A stretch of 64,000 nucleotides of DNA from JABWAN01 sp041918175 (GCA_041918175.1 JAYRWE010000107.1:62001-126000); one strand, 5' to 3'. Counted from the stretch's first letter, positions 34,391-42,879 are shown. Translations and numbers: made by a program. The notes: generated by a model from the letters alone, not told the origin.

Positions 34391-34749
34391 CGCGGCGTGT
34401 GGTTGGGTTCAAGTCCGTTTGTTGTTCGCGCGCAACAGCCACGCTTGAAAATTCACCGCGCGAATATAGCATGGCAACGAGTGAAAGTCAAAAAAACTTT
34501 GCGCGCGAGCTTGCTATTCAACCGCGCCACTGATACTTTGCAATGTGATCGTCAACCTCAACCCCAATCGCGCCACGGCCAAGCCGGGCGCGAGCAAATT
34601 TCATTAAGCGTGGCAGCAAAAGTTTTGCGAGCTTGCGTCTCACAAACCATGCGCCATATCGGCTCTCGTGAGCGTACGAGCGTATGCTTTTATGCCCCAC
34701 GGAAGTTCGCGCGCAATAACTTTCACCTTCACTATTGCGAGGCAACATC
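34391..34749. other. divergent gap dapF / VOC gene
   Basis: No gene is supported in these 359 bp between divergent genes. A minus-strand frame at 34518-34778 looks random and would overlap the VOC start. Promoters for both sides should be here, but no clear boxes were recognised. Confidence 0.4.
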
Positions 34750-35130
34750 ATGAGTGCTGATCGTTTCGGTTTAAACACTCTCGGACAAATTTCCGTGATC
34801 GTGCGCGATCTCGATAAAGCCGTGGCGTTTTATCGCGACGTGCTCGGCATGCAGTTTCTGTTTCAAGCGCCCCAGCTCGCATTCTTCAACTGCAACGGCA
34901 TACGCCTCATGCTCGGCCCGCCCGAAACGCCGGAGTTCGATCATCCCGGCTCGATTCTTTATTTCAAAGTTGAAGACCTCAACACGGCATACTTGACGCT
35001 CACCGCGCGCGGCGTGCAGTTTCGCGACAAACCGCATCTTGTGGCGAAGCTTCCCGATCACGAGTTGTGGATGACGTTCTTCGAAGATTTGGATAAAAAC
35101 ATTTTGGCGTTGATGAGCGAGGTGCGGTGA
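34750..35130 (+). CDS. VOC (glyoxalase/bleomycin resistance) family protein
   Basis: 126-residue single-domain VOC metalloprotein with two beta-alpha-beta-beta-beta modules. The first is LGQISVIVRDLDKAVAFYRDVLGMQFLF; the second begins GSILYFKVEDLNTAYLTL. Likely metal ligands are His/Gln at strand 1 (here Gln in LGQISV), Glu in a later strand and Glu in WMTFFEDLD. The substrate is unknown. The ATG at 34750 follows a GAGGCA ribosome site. It lies 3 bp from the methyltransferase gene and is likely cotranscribed. Confidence 0.9.
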   Translation: MSADRFGLNTLGQISVIVRDLDKAVAFYRDVLGMQFLFQAPQLAFFNCNGIRLMLGPPETPEFDHPGSILYFKVEDLNTAYLTLTARGVQFRDKPHLVAKLPDHELWMTFFEDLDKNILALMSEVR

Positions 35131-35133
35131 ATC

Positions 35134-35604
35134 ATGCTTTGGCTGAAAATTTTTCTCTTTACTCTCGTTGCGCCTGGAACCGTCACGGTGTTCTTGCCGT
35201 ATCTGCTGCTCCGCAACACGCATTTTGAGCTCGCCGAGCATGCGTGGCAATGGCTTGGTGTCGTGCCGCTCGCGCTCGGCTTCGGCATTTACGTGTGGTG
35301 TGCGCGCGACTTTGCGGTGAAAGGCCGCGGCACGCCCGCGCCTATCGATGCACCCAAGCAACTCGTGGTGCATGGTCTCTATCGTTTCGTGCGCAATCCG
35401 ATGTACGTTGGCATTCTCACCATTCTGCTCGGCGAAGCTTGGCTCTTCGCAACAACAACGCTTTTGGTTTATTCTGCCATTGTCTTTCTCGGCTTTCATC
35501 TCTTTGTGCGGCTCTATGAAGAGCCGACGCTGCAACGTTTGTTCGGCGCATCGTTTGAGCAATATCGCACGCGTGTGCCGCGCTGGCTACCGCGTTTCTT
35601 TTAG
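35134..35604 (+). CDS. isoprenylcysteine carboxyl methyltransferase-like (ICMT/PEMT) protein
   Basis: 156-residue integral membrane methyltransferase of the ICMT/PEMT superfamily. It has about four membrane helices and the conserved C-terminal half: VVHGLYRFVRNPMYVGILTILLGEAW (RNPMY motif for SAM binding), then LYEEPTLQRLFGASFEQYRTRVPRWLPR. Bacterial members methylate lipids, quinones or unknown acceptors. It begins 3 bp after the VOC gene ends, so the two are a unit. Confidence 0.9.
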   Translation: MLWLKIFLFTLVAPGTVTVFLPYLLLRNTHFELAEHAWQWLGVVPLALGFGIYVWCARDFAVKGRGTPAPIDAPKQLVVHGLYRFVRNPMYVGILTILLGEAWLFATTTLLVYSAIVFLGFHLFVRLYEEPTLQRLFGASFEQYRTRVPRWLPRFF

Positions 35605-35625
35605 ATGATCACTCTCATCATGCTC

Positions 35626-35646
35626 AGCCACGGTTTGGCCGTGGCT
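35626..35646. repeat. GCCACGG hairpin, copy 1
   Basis: The palindrome AGCCACGGTTTGGCCGTGGCT lies 12 bp before the esterase start. Similar hairpins (GCCACGGCTTGGCCGTG, GCCACGGCTCAGCCGTGGC) are found at 48612-48630 and 48996-49017 and at the 3' end of the histidine kinase gene. Confidence 0.75.
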
Positions 35647-35657
35647 TACTTCTACCC

Positions 35658-37106
35658 ATGAAGCCTTTCGCTCCCCTTCTATTATCAATCCTCGGCTTGC
35701 TCGCGTGTCAAAACGAGCCACCGCGCGCGCTTGATTCCGACAAGCTGCAAGCGCTGCAACGCGTGCTCGTGCCTGTGCGGTCGATTGCCGGCGACGACGA
35801 AAACTTCGAGGACTTGCAGCCGCTCAAAACCAAATGGCAAAATGTGCGCATCATTCTCCTCGGCGAGGCCACACACGGCGACGGCGCGAGCTTCGCGGCC
35901 AAAGTGCGTTTGATTAAATTTCTCCATCGTGAAATGGGCTTTGAAGTGCTCGCGTTTGAAAGCGGCTTTTATGATTGCGAGAAAGCATGGTCGCTCATTC
36001 AAAGCGGCATGCCCGCTGCCGAAGCCGCACGCCAAAGCCTTTTTGGTTTATGGGCGGAGAGCCGGCAAGTGCAGCCGCTCTTCACGTATATCGACGCCAT
36101 GAAAGCGAGCGCGCAACCGTTACAATTTTCCGGTTTCGATCTGCAATTCAGCGGCAAGCTCGCGCGCGATTCGCTGCTCATCGACTTGGAAAATTTTCTT
36201 GGCCGCGTGCAAATCGACACGGCGTCGTGGCGCGTTGTGCGAACCACGCTCGACACGCTGGTTCGCTACAATAGCCGCTTTCGTAAGATGGCTGTGGAGC
36301 AGCAAGAAAATTTCTATGCGGCCTCGGCAAAGCTGCGCGAGGCAATTGCTGCACATGCGTATGATGATGCAAGCCCTTCGATATTGCATGACACCCCCCT
36401 GCCCCCCTCAAGGGGGGAATTAGCTAGGAGCGTTCACGAACATTCCCCCCTTGAGGGGGGCCAGGCGGGTGTCATCGAAAACCATGCACACACTCCGCTC
36501 TTCAATAGCATCTCACCAGCGCGAACGCAATACTGGCTGCAACTCCTCCGCAGCACTGAAACGCTTTTGCGCTTCATATGGAATGTCAACTTCGACAAAC
36601 CCGATTCGAAAATTTTTAATCTGCGCGATCAACAAATGGGCGAGAATTTATTATGGCTCGCGCGCGAGCGCTTTGCGAATAAAAAGATCATCGTGTGGGC
36701 CGCGACTTCGCACAGCAGTCGCAACCGCCAAAGCATTCGCGCTCGTAAGGGCGGCGCGATCGTCGATAGCGCGATGATACCGATGGGTGATTACGTTTGG
36801 AAAGAATTGCGCGAGCAAAGTTACGTGCTCGGCTTTGTCGCGCATCACGGTCGCAGCGGCGTGCGCGGCCGCGCGCCGTGGGATATTGCCGCGCCGCGTG
36901 CATGCAGCTTGGAAGATTGGCTCGCGCAGAGCAAACATGACTATGCCATACTCGATTGGCGCAGTTTGCCGCACAACGCACAATGGCTCTCCGACTCACT
37001 GCTCGCGCGGCCCATGGGCTTTACGCCGATGCGCGCGCGCTGGCCGGAAATCATGGACGGCGTCATGTTCATGCGCGAAATGCAGCCGAGTATCGCAGTG
37101 GAGTAA
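35658..37106 (+). CDS. erythromycin-esterase-like lipoprotein with repeat-encoded insert
   Basis: 482-residue protein of the erythromycin esterase (EreA/TIKI-like) family. An N-terminal lipobox (ILGLLAC, Cys17) predicts a lipoprotein. Family motifs are IILLGEATHGDGASFAAKVRL and VLAFESGFYDC near the N-terminus and IIVWAATSHSSR with MGDYV in the second half. Macrolide hydrolysis is not implied; most members have unknown substrates. Residues about 244-272 are encoded by an outward-facing pair of family C palindromes (DTPLPPSRGE and SPLEGGQAGV), in a helix-rich region of the fold. The reading frame is intact. Confidence 0.87.
   Translation: MKPFAPLLLSILGLLACQNEPPRALDSDKLQALQRVLVPVRSIAGDDENFEDLQPLKTKWQNVRIILLGEATHGDGASFAAKVRLIKFLHREMGFEVLAFESGFYDCEKAWSLIQSGMPAAEAARQSLFGLWAESRQVQPLFTYIDAMKASAQPLQFSGFDLQFSGKLARDSLLIDLENFLGRVQIDTASWRVVRTTLDTLVRYNSRFRKMAVEQQENFYAASAKLREAIAAHAYDDASPSILHDTPLPPSRGELARSVHEHSPLEGGQAGVIENHAHTPLFNSISPARTQYWLQLLRSTETLLRFIWNVNFDKPDSKIFNLRDQQMGENLLWLARERFANKKIIVWAATSHSSRNRQSIRARKGGAIVDSAMIPMGDYVWKELREQSYVLGFVAHHGRSGVRGRAPWDIAAPRACSLEDWLAQSKHDYAILDWRSLPHNAQWLSDSLLARPMGFTPMRARWPEIMDGVMFMREMQPSIAVE
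36389..36474. repeat. family C palindrome pair inside esterase gene (reversed order)
   Basis: Here the two units are in the opposite arrangement to the other pairs: GACACCCCCCTG with CCCCCCTCAAGGGGGGAAT first, then ATTCCCCCCTTGAGGGGGG with a GGGTGTCAT end, about 22 bp apart. The element is read in frame. Confidence 0.93.
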
Positions 37107-37415
37107 GGCGACGCACTCAACTTTTATTGTCATGCTGGAAGCATCTTCCCTCGTGCTCGGAACAAGTCTAGTTTTGAAGATTATGCCATGTGCGAGGGAA
37201 ATTTCCTAGAGCGTATTTGAAAAATCCCCCTGAGGCGGGTGTTCTTATGAGTTTTTATTTTCAAATACGGTAATCGCCCTCAAAAACCTGTCATTCAGCA
37301 GGAATCTTTTTACTCGCTGGAGATTCATTCCAGTGCTTAAAAAGATTCCTGCTGAATGACAGGGCCAAGAGTAGTGCTCACTTTAAAAGATGATCAACCA
37401 TCGAAGGCGCATATA
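37107..37415. other. 309-bp gap before the ABC transporter, mostly repeat
   Basis: No gene was recognised. The right half is family A copy 2 with its left outer arm (TTTTCAAATACGGTAATCGCCCTC). The open frame reading into the ATPase gene from 37356 starts inside the repeat and is not taken as coding. Confidence 0.6.
37290..37360. repeat. family A palindromic repeat, copy 2
   Basis: This 71-bp core begins GTCATTCAGCAGGAATC and ends GATTCCTGCTGAATGAC, with the centre ACTCGCTGGAGATTCATTCCAGTGC. The compensating change GAAGG to GCAGG occurs on both arms compared with copy 1, which preserves the hairpin. Confidence 0.92.
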
Positions 37416-38330
37416 ATGCCAGACGTCGTTCGAACTACTCAACTCAACTTCAGCTACAACCAAACGCCGGTCGTGAGTGAGATTAATCTCACCATACAAG
37501 TCGGCGACATTTACGGCTTCATCGGCCCGAATGGCGCGGGCAAATCGACCACGATCAAATTACTGCTCGGCCTGCTCACACCGCACAGCGGCGAGGTTGA
37601 AATTTTCGGCATGCCGATGCGCGCGCAGCGCACTGCAATTTTGCGCAAGATTGGCGCGCTCGTAGAGATGCCTTCGCTCTATCCGCATTTGACCGGCGCA
37701 GAGAATCTCGAAGTGCTCCGGCGCATTTATGATGTGCCGCGGCCGCGTATCGCGCACGTGCTGGAGCAAGTCGGGCTTATTGGGCAGGAGCGCAAGAAAG
37801 TGAAAGAATACTCGTTGGGCATGAAGCAACGCCTCGGCATCGCGCAAACATTGCTGCATGAGCCGCAGTTGCTCATTCTCGACGAGCCGGCGAACGGACT
37901 TGATCCCGAGGGCATGCAAGAGCTGCGCTTCTTTCTGCGCCGCATGGCGAGCGAGCACGGCCTCACGATTTTGATTTCGAGCCACATTCTCACGGAGCTC
38001 GAGCAAGTGGCGAATCGCGTGGGCATCATCAGCAAAGGCCGCATGCGCTATGAAGGCGCGCTCGAAGATTTGAAACGCCGCGAGCGCGCGAGTCTGCTCC
38101 TGCGCGTGAACAGCACGGAACAAACGCTGGCGATTTTCCGCTCGGCAAGTTATAAAGCCAAGCGCGTTGCGGAGAAAACCGTTTCGGTCGAAGTGGAACG
38201 CGGCGAAGACGCGGCGGAGGTGAATGAACTGCTCGTGCGGCAAGGCGTGCTCGTATATCATTTGAGCATGGAGCAGGCGAATCTCGAACACGCGTTTTTG
38301 GAGTTGATTCGGGAAGATCGCGGGAGATGA
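37416..38330 (+). CDS. ABC transporter ATP-binding protein
   Basis: 304-residue ATPase of the ABC-2 exporter type (bacitracin/lantibiotic-immunity-like). Walker A is GPNGAGKSTT, the signature EYSLGMKQRLGIAQ, Walker B LLILDEPANGLDPEG and the switch His in ILISSHILTELEQ. A C-terminal 90-residue extension is typical of drug- or peptide-export ATPases. The ATG at 37416 follows a GAAGGCG site. Its partner permease starts at 38504, separated by a long palindromic element. Confidence 0.93.
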   Translation: MPDVVRTTQLNFSYNQTPVVSEINLTIQVGDIYGFIGPNGAGKSTTIKLLLGLLTPHSGEVEIFGMPMRAQRTAILRKIGALVEMPSLYPHLTGAENLEVLRRIYDVPRPRIAHVLEQVGLIGQERKKVKEYSLGMKQRLGIAQTLLHEPQLLILDEPANGLDPEGMQELRFFLRRMASEHGLTILISSHILTELEQVANRVGIISKGRMRYEGALEDLKRRERASLLLRVNSTEQTLAIFRSASYKAKRVAEKTVSVEVERGEDAAEVNELLVRQGVLVYHLSMEQANLEHAFLELIREDRGR

Positions 38331-38342
38331 AGCAAAAGCGTG

Positions 38343-38484
38343 TACAAAACTATTTCTGGCAAAACCATTAAAGGCTATGACAGAAAAATGGAGGACAGAA
38401 AGATAAAGCAGGCTGCCATTTTTCTGTCTTCCATCTTTCTGTCTTTTAAAAGCTTTTAAAATAGTTTTGCCAGTAATCGTTTTG
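38343..38484. repeat. family B hairpin element between ABC genes
   Basis: The inner arms ACAGAAAAATGGAGGACAGA (38380-) and TCTTCCATCTTTCTGT (to 38442) are inverted. The outer arms CAAAACTATTTCTGGCAAAAC (from 38345) and AGTTTTGCCAGTAATCGTTTTG (to 38484) are inverted again. The element of about 140 bp can fold almost end to end and sits between the ATPase and the permease of one operon. Confidence 0.88.
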
Positions 38485-38503
38485 CTTATAGAAAGGATGC
38501 GAT

Positions 38504-39259
38504 ATGAAACTGTGGCTCGCGCTCTTGCGCGCGGAAGTGTTGAAGCTCAAGCGCACGCTCGCGTTGGCGATGATCTTTGTTGCGCCGATCGTCGTCGTCG
38601 CATTGCAGGTTGCGCTTTTATTCAACAACAAAGAGGGCTGGGGTTTTGACGTGGATATGTGGAAATATTTTTTCAACTCGCTGGCTTCGCTATGGGCGAT
38701 TTTTATGATGCCGCTCTTCAGCGCGTTGGTGGTGGCGCTGGTTTATCATTATGAGCATGCGAACAACGGCTGGCTCAAGCTTTTTGCGCTGCCGGTGCCC
38801 AAGAGCATGATCATCGCCACGAAACAAGTCGTTTCACTCGGCATTGTGCTCGCGAGTATGGCGGTGCTTCTGCTCGCGACGATCGCCGGCGGGTTTGTGC
38901 TCACGGCGTTGCATCCCAACATGAAGTTTCCGCTCGAAATTCCGTGGCTCACTTTGCTCGCGCGTTCCGGTGTGGTATTCATTAGCGCGTTCGCCATTAT
39001 CGCGATTCAAAATTGGGTGAGCATGCGTTGGAGCACGCTTGCGGTTTCGCTCGGTGTGGGCATCGCGGGCACATTCGTCGCGCTCTTTGCCGCGGGTTGG
39101 AAGTATGGGCATTTGTATCCGTGGCTCATTCCCGTGCGCGTGCTCAATGGACAGGAGCAGGATTGGTATGCAACGGCGCTGCTCGTGGGCAGCGTGGGTG
39201 GGTTGGTTTTGTTTATCGCGGGAGCGCTTGACGCGACGCGGCGGGAGAGATTCAATTAA
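38504..39259 (+). CDS. ABC-2 type transporter permease
   Basis: 251-residue permease with about six hydrophobic segments (about 23-42, 60-85, 103-133, 148-168, 172-195 and 225-245), the layout of ABC-2 permeases that pair with bacitracin-type ATPases. The N-terminus LALLRAEVLKLKRTLA is typical of the group. AAAGGATGCGAT just upstream serves as the ribosome site. It is the membrane partner of the ATPase at 37416; the exported substrate is unknown. Confidence 0.88.
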   Translation: MKLWLALLRAEVLKLKRTLALAMIFVAPIVVVALQVALLFNNKEGWGFDVDMWKYFFNSLASLWAIFMMPLFSALVVALVYHYEHANNGWLKLFALPVPKSMIIATKQVVSLGIVLASMAVLLLATIAGGFVLTALHPNMKFPLEIPWLTLLARSGVVFISAFAIIAIQNWVSMRWSTLAVSLGVGIAGTFVALFAAGWKYGHLYPWLIPVRVLNGQEQDWYATALLVGSVGGLVLFIAGALDATRRERFN

Positions 39260-39329
39260 TGCAATTGAGCGTTCGTAGTAACGCTTTATGAGTTTTAATT
39301 TTCAAATTCGGCAATCGACCTCAGACCAT

Positions 39330-39400
39330 GTCATTCAGAAGGAATCTTTTTGAGCACTGGAATGAGTCTCCAGCGAGTAAAAGGATTCCTTCTGAATGAC
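39330..39400. repeat. family A palindromic repeat, copy 3
   Basis: This 71-bp core has the centre inverted relative to copy 1 (TGAGCACTGG first, CCAGCGAGTA second). The outer arms are well preserved: AATTTTCAAATTCGGCAATCG on the left and CTCGTTACCGAATGTGATCG on the right. It lies between the convergent permease and glycosyltransferase-like genes and could act as a bidirectional 3'-end structure. Confidence 0.92.
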
Positions 39401-39492
39401 AGGATCTGTGGGGCGCGCCTCGTTACCGAATGTGATCGTCAAATTTCACTAGGCGTTTGATGCCCAGATGCTGAAAACGCCTAAAGGCGTCA

Positions 39493-40149
39493 CTACGAAC
39501 CCTCCTCCACCACTTCTCCCCTCCTCATCTCCACCAAATATTTCGTTTCCAAATGCGTGTCTTCGAGATAGGCAATCGCTTCGCGGCCAAACTGCCTCGT
39601 GACGAGATAGCCGAAGCTGCGCAGCGCAATGTTGCCCCCGCTCATCTTCTTGCTGCGATGCTGCACGGGAAAATTTTCAATCGTCTTGAAAATCTCCGTG
39701 CGCGCGGCGAAGAAGGAGCCGCGCACCGTGCGCACGAGAAAGTCGTCGGCTTCGGCGTAGGGCATGCGATGCTTGTACTTCTCATACCGAAATTCCCAAT
39801 CGCTGCCATTGCGGCCATTGCCCACGACTTTCACTTGCGGGTCTTTGAACTTCTCGCGCAGCGCGTTCACAAAGCCGAGGTCTTTGAGAATCAAATCATC
39901 GTGGCAATAGATCACGAAGTCATACGGCTCATACAGCTTCATCGCGTTGAACTGCTGATAGCCGCCCCATTCCAAGCCGCGATTTTCGCACGTGAAAACG
40001 TCGTTTTGAATTTTGGCATAAAGCGGCAGGTTCGTCACGAACGCTTCGGGCCGATGACTGATGATATATTTTTTCCCTTCGACTTGATAGAGGCGTTCAT
40101 AGAACTCCTCAAAAAAATGCCAGCCGATGGTGCAGAAGCAGTGGGTCAT
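39493..40149 (-). CDS. glycosyltransferase-like protein
   Basis: This 218-residue protein has a GT-A-like acidic motif, FVIYCHDDLILKDLGFVNAL, at about residue 78, preceded by a GGYQQFNAMKL segment; the pattern suits GT2-like sugar transferases. The C-terminal part carries basic stretches (RYEKYKHRMPY, QHRSKKMSGGN). No membrane helix is seen. The length is short for GT2. The 14-bp repeat array lies immediately upstream, between it and rtcB. Confidence 0.6.
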   Translation of the reverse strand: MTHCFCTIGWHFFEEFYERLYQVEGKKYIISHRPEAFVTNLPLYAKIQNDVFTCENRGLEWGGYQQFNAMKLYEPYDFVIYCHDDLILKDLGFVNALREKFKDPQVKVVGNGRNGSDWEFRYEKYKHRMPYAEADDFLVRTVRGSFFAARTEIFKTIENFPVQHRSKKMSGGNIALRSFGYLVTRQFGREAIAYLEDTHLETKYLVEMRRGEVVEEGS

Positions 40150-40160
40150 GTTCTTGAAGA

Positions 40161-40278
40161 AGTGATCAGTAAACAGTGATCAGTAAACAGTGATCAGTAA
40201 ACAGTGATCAGTAAACAGTGATCAGTAAACAGTGATCAGTTCCTGACTGAACACTGTTCACTGATTACTGTTCACTGA
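40161..40278. repeat. 14-bp AGTGATCAGTAAAC tandem repeat plus inverted tail
   Basis: Five exact tandem copies of AGTGATCAGTAAAC start at 40161, followed by a partial sixth. Then comes an inverted tail, ACTGTTCACTGATTACTGTT, that pairs with the repeat units. It lies 2 bp from the rtcB stop codon. The unit is two 7-mers (CAGTGAT, CAGTAAA). Confidence 0.95.
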
Positions 40279-40280
40279 CA

Positions 40281-41663
40281 TCAGCCCTTCAACACCGCAA
40301 TGGGTCGCAGCTTTACGACCGGACGCGCGAGAGCGAGTGAGGACATGGCTTTGATGACAGTTGAAATATCTTTGAACGAGTTTGGCGCTTGCTCGGCGAT
40401 GTTGTCCGAGCCGTAGCGATAGAGTCGAATGTTCTTGTCGCGCATTTCGGTTTCGACTTGCGCTTCAGTAAAGCTGCGCACGGCATCCGGCTTATCGAGC
40501 ACGCGACCTGCTCCGTGGTTGACGGAGCAGAACGATTGCACCGCAGCCTCATCCGCAACGCCGATGTACGAAGCATGCCCCATCGAGCCGGGAATCGGAA
40601 TGGGTTGGCCGCTCTGCGCGAACAACGGATGCGATTTCATTTGCGAGGGCGGCAACGCGCGGCTCGCGCCGTGGCGATGAATCCACAGCTTCTCGCCGTT
40701 CCATGCTTCGTGTTTGATGCTCACGTGTGAGCAATCATAGAGCAACGGAATGCGCAGCGATTGATCGCCCAACACTTTGCGCACCGCAGCACGCATTTGC
40801 TCGGTGAGGCCGATGCGATTCGCGAAGCCGAAGTTTGAGGAAGCGGAAACTGCGCGCGCATATTGCACGGCCTCTTCGGAGTCCGCGGGCATGGACCAAA
40901 TCGGCTGCGTGGAGTTAGGGCGCAGCTTCTCTTCCAATGCTTCGAGATATGGCTTCATGGTTTTGCTGCCCACACTGCGCGAGCCGGTGTGCAGCATAAA
41001 CATGGCCTGGCCTTTTTTCAAACCAAGCAATGCAGCGACTTCTTCATTCACCACTTCGACGATTTCCTGCAGCTCGAAAAAATGATTGCCGTCACCGAGC
41101 GTTGCGAAACAACTTCTGCCCTTCTTCTTTGCTTTGTCGGGCACGCTTTCGATGATGGCTTCGGCGTCGGTCGTGTCCGTGGGCACGGTGCCGCGATCTT
41201 CGATGCAATCCATTTCTTCGTCACTCAAACCAAAACGCTTTTGACTCCACGCGCCGCCGCGCACGAGAATTTCGGCCACGTCGTCTTTGGAGAGCACGTC
41301 ATTTTCATGTTCGAGCACGGGAATGGTGCGCATCATCTCGCCGAAGATTTGATCGAGCACGGGCGGCGTCAATTCGCGCGCGTCGATCTCCGTGCGCATC
41401 ATGCGCATGCCGCAGCAAATGCCCGTGTCCACGGCGCGCGGCACGATGGCGTTCTTCGCGGCGACCACGGTGCCGGTCGGACTCATGTTGCGGCTCTTGC
41501 GATGAATATCCGGCAACGCGGCAACGTGATGCGCCAAGCCCGGCGCGCTCGCGAGGCCTTCGAGCTGTGTGATGGTTTCTTGATCCGGCATCAACTCCGG
41601 CGTGAGGAAAAGTTTTATCGGCAAATCTGCGCGTTGGGATTTTATTTCAATAGGAGAGTTCAT
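40281..41663 (-). CDS. rtcB: RtcB RNA ligase
   Basis: 460-residue GTP- and Mn-dependent RNA ligase joining 3'-phosphate (or 2',3'-cyclic phosphate) to 5'-OH ends in RNA repair. Metal and guanylylation residues are visible: AVDTGICCGM (Asp, Cys), TLGDGNHFFELQEI (Asn-His), MLHTGSRSVG (His), IHRHGASRALPP (the HRxGA segment that carries the guanylylated His in the family) and NHGAGRVLDK. No archease gene is adjacent. It lies in a minus-strand block but is flanked by repeats on both sides, so it may be transcribed alone. Confidence 0.94.
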   Translation of the reverse strand: MNSPIEIKSQRADLPIKLFLTPELMPDQETITQLEGLASAPGLAHHVAALPDIHRKSRNMSPTGTVVAAKNAIVPRAVDTGICCGMRMMRTEIDARELTPPVLDQIFGEMMRTIPVLEHENDVLSKDDVAEILVRGGAWSQKRFGLSDEEMDCIEDRGTVPTDTTDAEAIIESVPDKAKKKGRSCFATLGDGNHFFELQEIVEVVNEEVAALLGLKKGQAMFMLHTGSRSVGSKTMKPYLEALEEKLRPNSTQPIWSMPADSEEAVQYARAVSASSNFGFANRIGLTEQMRAAVRKVLGDQSLRIPLLYDCSHVSIKHEAWNGEKLWIHRHGASRALPPSQMKSHPLFAQSGQPIPIPGSMGHASYIGVADEAAVQSFCSVNHGAGRVLDKPDAVRSFTEAQVETEMRDKNIRLYRYGSDNIAEQAPNSFKDISTVIKAMSSLALARPVVKLRPIAVLKG

Positions 41664-41692
41664 GGTTAAGTCAGCCCTGTTTTAAAAGTGCT

Positions 41693-41763
41693 GTCATTCA
41701 GGAGGAATCTTTTTACTCACTGGAGAAAATGCCGAGTGCTTAAAAAGATTCCTTCTGAATGAC
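41693..41763. repeat. family A palindromic repeat, copy 4
   Basis: This 71-bp core starts GTCATTCAGGAGGAATC and ends GATTCCTTCTGAATGAC, centre ACTCACTGGAGAAAATGCCGAG. It lies between the rtcB start and the HPr-kinase-like stop. Outer arms are poorly preserved here. Confidence 0.9.
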
Positions 41764-41823
41764 AGTTCTAGGATTATGCGTTGCAATCTGATTTGTGCTC
41801 GAAAGTAGAATCGTTTGCTTTTT

Positions 41824-42879
41824 CTATTCCAAACAACCGAGAATGTCTTCGACAACCGCGTTGACGCCGGCCCAGCGGTCGATGCCAAGCTCATAACAAC
41901 GCGCGTTGTTCGTGAAGCGTTGCAGCACGTTGAGGCGATTCGCGGCTTGCCCGGCTTGCGGCCAGTGCATTTCGAGCGCAGAGGCATACCATGCGTAATC
42001 ATCCAACTCGCGCGTGAGGCGATTCATCGCAACCATCTTCTCCATTGCCAACTCCGGCGCGATGGGGCGCAAATAACGCTGCGGCGAAAATTGCGGCAGC
42101 AAGAACACCGCGGGCTTGACTTGATTCGCGTGCTCGCCGGGCTTGAGATGAAACATGGATTTGTCTTTCAAACCTTCAGGAAAGAGCATGCGGCTCAAGC
42201 CGGGAGGATTTTCGCCGAGCATTTTGAGGCTACCTTCATCGAGACGAATCGGCTCGTAACACGGATAAACAAAATCGCCGTCCGTGAAAACGATATTCTC
42301 CGAAATCAACTCGACGCCGGGCTTTTGCACGAGCGCAACGCACGTGGTGGTTTTGCCCACGCCGCCGAGGCCGCCAATGAGCACGCCGCCTTTCGGAGTC
42401 GCGAGCGCGGAGGCGTGCATGTACGTCCAATTGCGAAACGTTTCCAAATACCACATGAGCGGATAGTACACCGCATAGCTCATGAGGCTGAAATATTTTT
42501 TGTATTCGTATTCGGGAAGATTTTCAATCTTCTCTTTCTTGGGATGAAAGCGATACGAAATGTCGAACACCCATTGCTCGCCTTCGCGGCGAAAAGAAAG
42601 CTGCATGCCTTTCACGCGCAAGGTGTCGAGCCAAATGAGCTCATGATTATTCCCCAACATACGCTTGCCGATAACGTTCAATGCCCCATCCGCCGGGAAA
42701 GGATTGTGCTCCGGGTCCCAATCACCTTGAGACCATATGCAGCGCACGACAAGATTCGGCGCAACGTGCGGCGCAACCGCCAGCGTGTTGAGATGCTCCG
42801 CAGCGTATGCGATGAGCGGATATTGATTCGACTCTAAGTTCAGAGTGATGCCGTGCATGCGCACGCCCAACTTTTCCAT
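41824..42879 (-). CDS. HPr-kinase-like P-loop protein
   Basis: 351-residue protein with a P-loop (GVLIGGLGGVGKTTTCVAL) preceded by WTYMHASALA and followed by SENIVFTD, the arrangement of HPr kinase/phosphorylase C-terminal domains found in many stand-alone relatives. The N-terminal half (about 1-150) is strand-rich and not recognised. No HPr or PqqD-like partner is adjacent. Relatives often sit near glycosyltransferases and peptide-modifying genes. It could phosphorylate a small molecule or protein, but the substrate is open. Confidence 0.78.
   Translation of the reverse strand: MEKLGVRMHGITLNLESNQYPLIAYAAEHLNTLAVAPHVAPNLVVRCIWSQGDWDPEHNPFPADGALNVIGKRMLGNNHELIWLDTLRVKGMQLSFRREGEQWVFDISYRFHPKKEKIENLPEYEYKKYFSLMSYAVYYPLMWYLETFRNWTYMHASALATPKGGVLIGGLGGVGKTTTCVALVQKPGVELISENIVFTDGDFVYPCYEPIRLDEGSLKMLGENPPGLSRMLFPEGLKDKSMFHLKPGEHANQVKPAVFLLPQFSPQRYLRPIAPELAMEKMVAMNRLTRELDDYAWYASALEMHWPQAGQAANRLNVLQRFTNNARCYELGIDRWAGVNAVVEDILGCLE

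Noticed and set aside
34518..34778. Open frame in the dapF/VOC gap
   Set aside because: Random-looking composition and overlap with the VOC start; no motif.
37356..37415. Upstream extension of the ABC ATPase gene
   Set aside because: It begins inside a family A repeat, and the ATG at 37416 has a proper ribosome site directly before the conserved start.
40161..40278. Possible CRISPR array
   Set aside because: The 14-bp units are directly adjacent without unique spacers and no cas gene is present; this is a simple tandem repeat.
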